Under the pieces are notes generated by a model that was given only the letters and a program-made list of their open reading frames with translations, was not told where the DNA came from and made no database searches. Below, in pieces: positions 61,992-64,000 of a stretch of 64,000 nt of DNA. Source of the DNA: Flavobacterium petrolei (GTDB taxonomy: Bacteria > Bacteroidota > Bacteroidia > Flavobacteriales > Flavobacteriaceae); NCBI RefSeq assembly GCF_003314435.2, contig NZ_QNVY02000001.1, positions 310,001-374,000 of the forward strand. Direction: 5' to 3'. Position 1 is the stretch's first letter; each line of letters begins with the position of its first letter. The translations under genes were made by a program, and so were the position numbers.

Positions 61992-64000
61992 TTAGTCAAA
62001 TTTAGATTTCACTTCTTCTTTCGGCCAAGTATTATTGGTCACATCAATATCAGCAGTTTCTAATTTTGGATCCACTTGGATTTTTTTGATTGCTTTTTCA
62101 GTCGCATATACTTTCTTAGCGGTATCATTGTTTTTTCTCCAAATTTGAGCTGGATATTTGAATGACTCTTTTGTATCATCTTCGTACGTTAACTCAACAA
62201 TAAGCGGCATTAACATTCCTCCAGGTTTATTGAACTCTACTTCGTAAAAGTATTTTGGAGATTTTATTTTTGTTTTTTCATCCGCTATAAAGTTTTTATT
62301 TACATAGTCCGCTAATAAATTTACATCCGCAATTGCTAATGCTTTCTTTTCTTTTGCAGATAATTCTTCGCTAGTTCCAGGAACTAAATATACGAAAGGT
62401 CCTTTTTCCTGTCCAAAACGTCCTCTTCTTACCGTTGCATCCTTTAGCTCTTTAGTAGCCGTTTCAGACACGTAATATTGTTTAACTTCTTTAACGCCGA
62501 TATCTACAAAATCAGTGGAGTAAAACCATCCTCTGAAAAACCAGTCTAAATCTACTGCCGAAGCGTCTTCCATCGTTCTAAAAAAGTCTTCCGGAGTAGG
62601 ATGCTTGAATTTCCATCTGTTGGCATATACTTTAAACGCATGGTCAAACAATTCTCTTCCCATGATCGTTTCTCTAAGAATATTCAAGCCTGTCGCTGGC
62701 TTACCATACGCATTTGCACCAAACTGAACTATTGTTTCAGAGTTAGACATAATAGGCTCCAAGAATTTTTGATCACCGCTCATGTAAGGAACAATTTTGC
62801 TCGCAGGACCACGACTTGAAGGGAAATTTGTTCCCATTTCCTGCTCAGCCATGTATTGCATGAAAGTGTTCAAACCTTCATCCATCCAAGACCACTGACG
62901 CTCATCAGAGTTTACAATCATGGGAAAGAAATTGTGTCCTACTTCATGCACTACTACCCCAACCATACCATTTTTTATGCGTTCACTAGTTACTCCTTTT
63001 TCGTCAGGACGACCGTAATTCCAGCAAATCATTGGATATTCCATACCTTGATCTTCTGCAGATACTGAAACCGCTTTTGGATAGGGATAATCAAACGTAT
63101 GTGCAGAATAACTTTTTAAAGTATGTGCTACCGTTCTTGTTGAAGTTTCTCCCCATAAAGGATTACTTTCTTTAGGATAAACTGAAATTGCCATTACCGT
63201 TTTCTCACTTAATTTAACCGCCATGGCATCATAAATGAATTTTCTTGAAGTGGCAATTCCAAAATCTCTAACGTTCTTAGCGCTGAATTTCCATGTTTTC
63301 TTCTTATCAGAGAATCCTTTTTCATTTGCTTCAGCTTCCGCTTGTGTTACAATAACAACCGGATTATCATAGGATTTCATTGCAAGTTCATATCTTTTGA
63401 CTTGTTCCGGAGTAAACACTTCGCTTCTGTTCATAAGCTCACCTGTTGCTTCCATAACGTGATCCGCAGGAACTGTAATATTTACATCAAAATTTCCAAA
63501 AGGCAATGTAAATTCTCCTGTTCCCCAAAACTGCATATTCTGCCATCCTTCAACATCATTATAAACCGCCATTCTAGGATAGAATTGAGCAATCACATAT
63601 AATTTATTTCCGTCTTTTTCGAATAATTCATATCCTGAACGACCGCCATCTTGTCTGTAATTGTTGATATTGTAAGACCATTTGATTGCAAAAGAAAATT
63701 TCTCTCCAGGTTTCATTGGCGTTGCCAAATTGATACGCATCATCGTTTGATTAATCGTATACGACAATGTGTTTCCTTTTACATCCTTCACGAACTCAAT
63801 GTTAAAACCACGCTCTTGCTCTTCTTTTAAAAATTTATTAGCAAAACCTCCCGCTGGAAAAACCTGCTCCATTCTCTGGCTTTCCGCCAATGGTGTTTGT
63901 GAGTTTTTAGCAGCTTGATTTTGATCTAACTGCACCCATAAATATTCTAAAGTGTCCGGAGAATTATTAAAATAGGTAATGGTTTCCGAACCACTTAATC
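61992..64000 (-). CDS. M1 family metallopeptidase (N-terminus cut by window end)
   Basis: About 669 codons are in the window. The frame stays open to the last base (GSETITYFNNSPDTLEYLWVQL precedes the first internal GTG), so the N-terminus with signal peptide is outside. The gluzincin motif VVHEVGHNFFPMIVNSDERQWSWMDEG supplies HExxH and the third ligand Glu 18 residues on; a GMEYP segment before it replaces the usual GAMEN exopeptidase motif. A non-canonical C-terminal domain with strands follows. It is probably a periplasmic or secreted aminopeptidase of the Bacteroidetes type. Substrates unknown. Confidence 0.92.
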   Translation of the reverse strand, partial: LSGSETITYFNNSPDTLEYLWVQLDQNQAAKNSQTPLAESQRMEQVFPAGGFANKFLKEEQERGFNIEFVKDVKGNTLSYTINQTMMRINLATPMKPGEKFSFAIKWSYNINNYRQDGGRSGYELFEKDGNKLYVIAQFYPRMAVYNDVEGWQNMQFWGTGEFTLPFGNFDVNITVPADHVMEATGELMNRSEVFTPEQVKRYELAMKSYDNPVVIVTQAEAEANEKGFSDKKKTWKFSAKNVRDFGIATSRKFIYDAMAVKLSEKTVMAISVYPKESNPLWGETSTRTVAHTLKSYSAHTFDYPYPKAVSVSAEDQGMEYPMICWNYGRPDEKGVTSERIKNGMVGVVVHEVGHNFFPMIVNSDERQWSWMDEGLNTFMQYMAEQEMGTNFPSSRGPASKIVPYMSGDQKFLEPIMSNSETIVQFGANAYGKPATGLNILRETIMGRELFDHAFKVYANRWKFKHPTPEDFFRTMEDASAVDLDWFFRGWFYSTDFVDIGVKEVKQYYVSETATKELKDATVRRGRFGQEKGPFVYLVPGTSEELSAKEKKALAIADVNLLADYVNKNFIADEKTKIKSPKYFYEVEFNKPGGMLMPLIVELTYEDDTKESFKYPAQIWRKNNDTAKKVYATEKAIKKIQVDPKLETADIDVTNNTWPKEEVKSKFD

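Overview
The window is an AT-rich chromosomal segment of a member of Flavobacteriaceae, most likely a Flavobacterium. The evidence is the gliding genes gldB and gldC, an XrtF exosortase, a short primary sigma factor without region 1.1, a DUF4249/TonB-receptor cassette, and many copies of the Bacteroidetes -7 promoter element TAnnTTTG. Most of it is ordinary housekeeping chromosome; there are no phage genes, insertion sequences or CRISPR arrays.

Layout. 0-2.3 kb: end of secG, then groES-groEL, with a possible sigma-54-type promoter. 2.3-6.5 kb (minus): DedA protein, beta-CASP metallo-hydrolase, ATP-cone/PD-(D/E)xK protein, and exosortase XrtF with its associated membrane protein. 6.5-10.8 kb (plus): GAF/fRMsr-like protein, TonB C-terminal protein, rpsO, pnp. 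10.9-17.4 kb (plus): a four-gene envelope cassette (secreted protein, STN-type TonB-dependent receptor, DUF4249 lipoprotein, MG2-like secreted protein). 17.6-20.6 kb: rpoD, a repeat-rich 0.5 kb gap, rpe behind a perfect hairpin, an MtfA-like peptidase, tRNA-Arg(TCG). 20.7-37.3 kb (minus): yqeY and the division/cell-wall (dcw) cluster. In transcription order it reads mraZ, rsmH, ftsL-like, PBP with PASTA, murE, mraY, murD, ftsW, murG, murC, ftsQ, ftsA, ftsZ. An operator-like array of three 10-bp repeats precedes mraZ. 37.6-42.0 kb: alpha/beta hydrolase, yihA, gldC-gldB, nadE, LuxR-type response regulator. 42.0-44.2 kb: dnaG, whose zinc ligands are all replaced and whose 3' end has a diverged tandem duplicate downstream. 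44.4-54.2 kb: a two-component island with two large PAS histidine kinases, a REC-kinase hybrid, an AraC-type response regulator, a response regulator broken by a stop codon, and a kinase fragment. 54.3-56.6 kb (minus): ECF sigma factor, probable anti-sigma factor and barrel protein. 56.8-64 kb: polyprenyl synthetase, lipoprotein, rlmN, O-methyltransferase, PAP2 phosphatase, a TatA-like protein with an internal repeat, and most of an M1 aminopeptidase cut by the window end.

The observations I would check first are the zinc-ligand-free DnaG and its duplicated tail, the MraZ-type operator, the perfect hairpin in the rpe leader, the decaying histidine-kinase island, the pairing of an ATP-cone nuclease with a beta-CASP hydrolase, and several TAnnTTTG elements so close to start codons that leaderless transcripts are likely. 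No clearly new defence or mobile system was seen.
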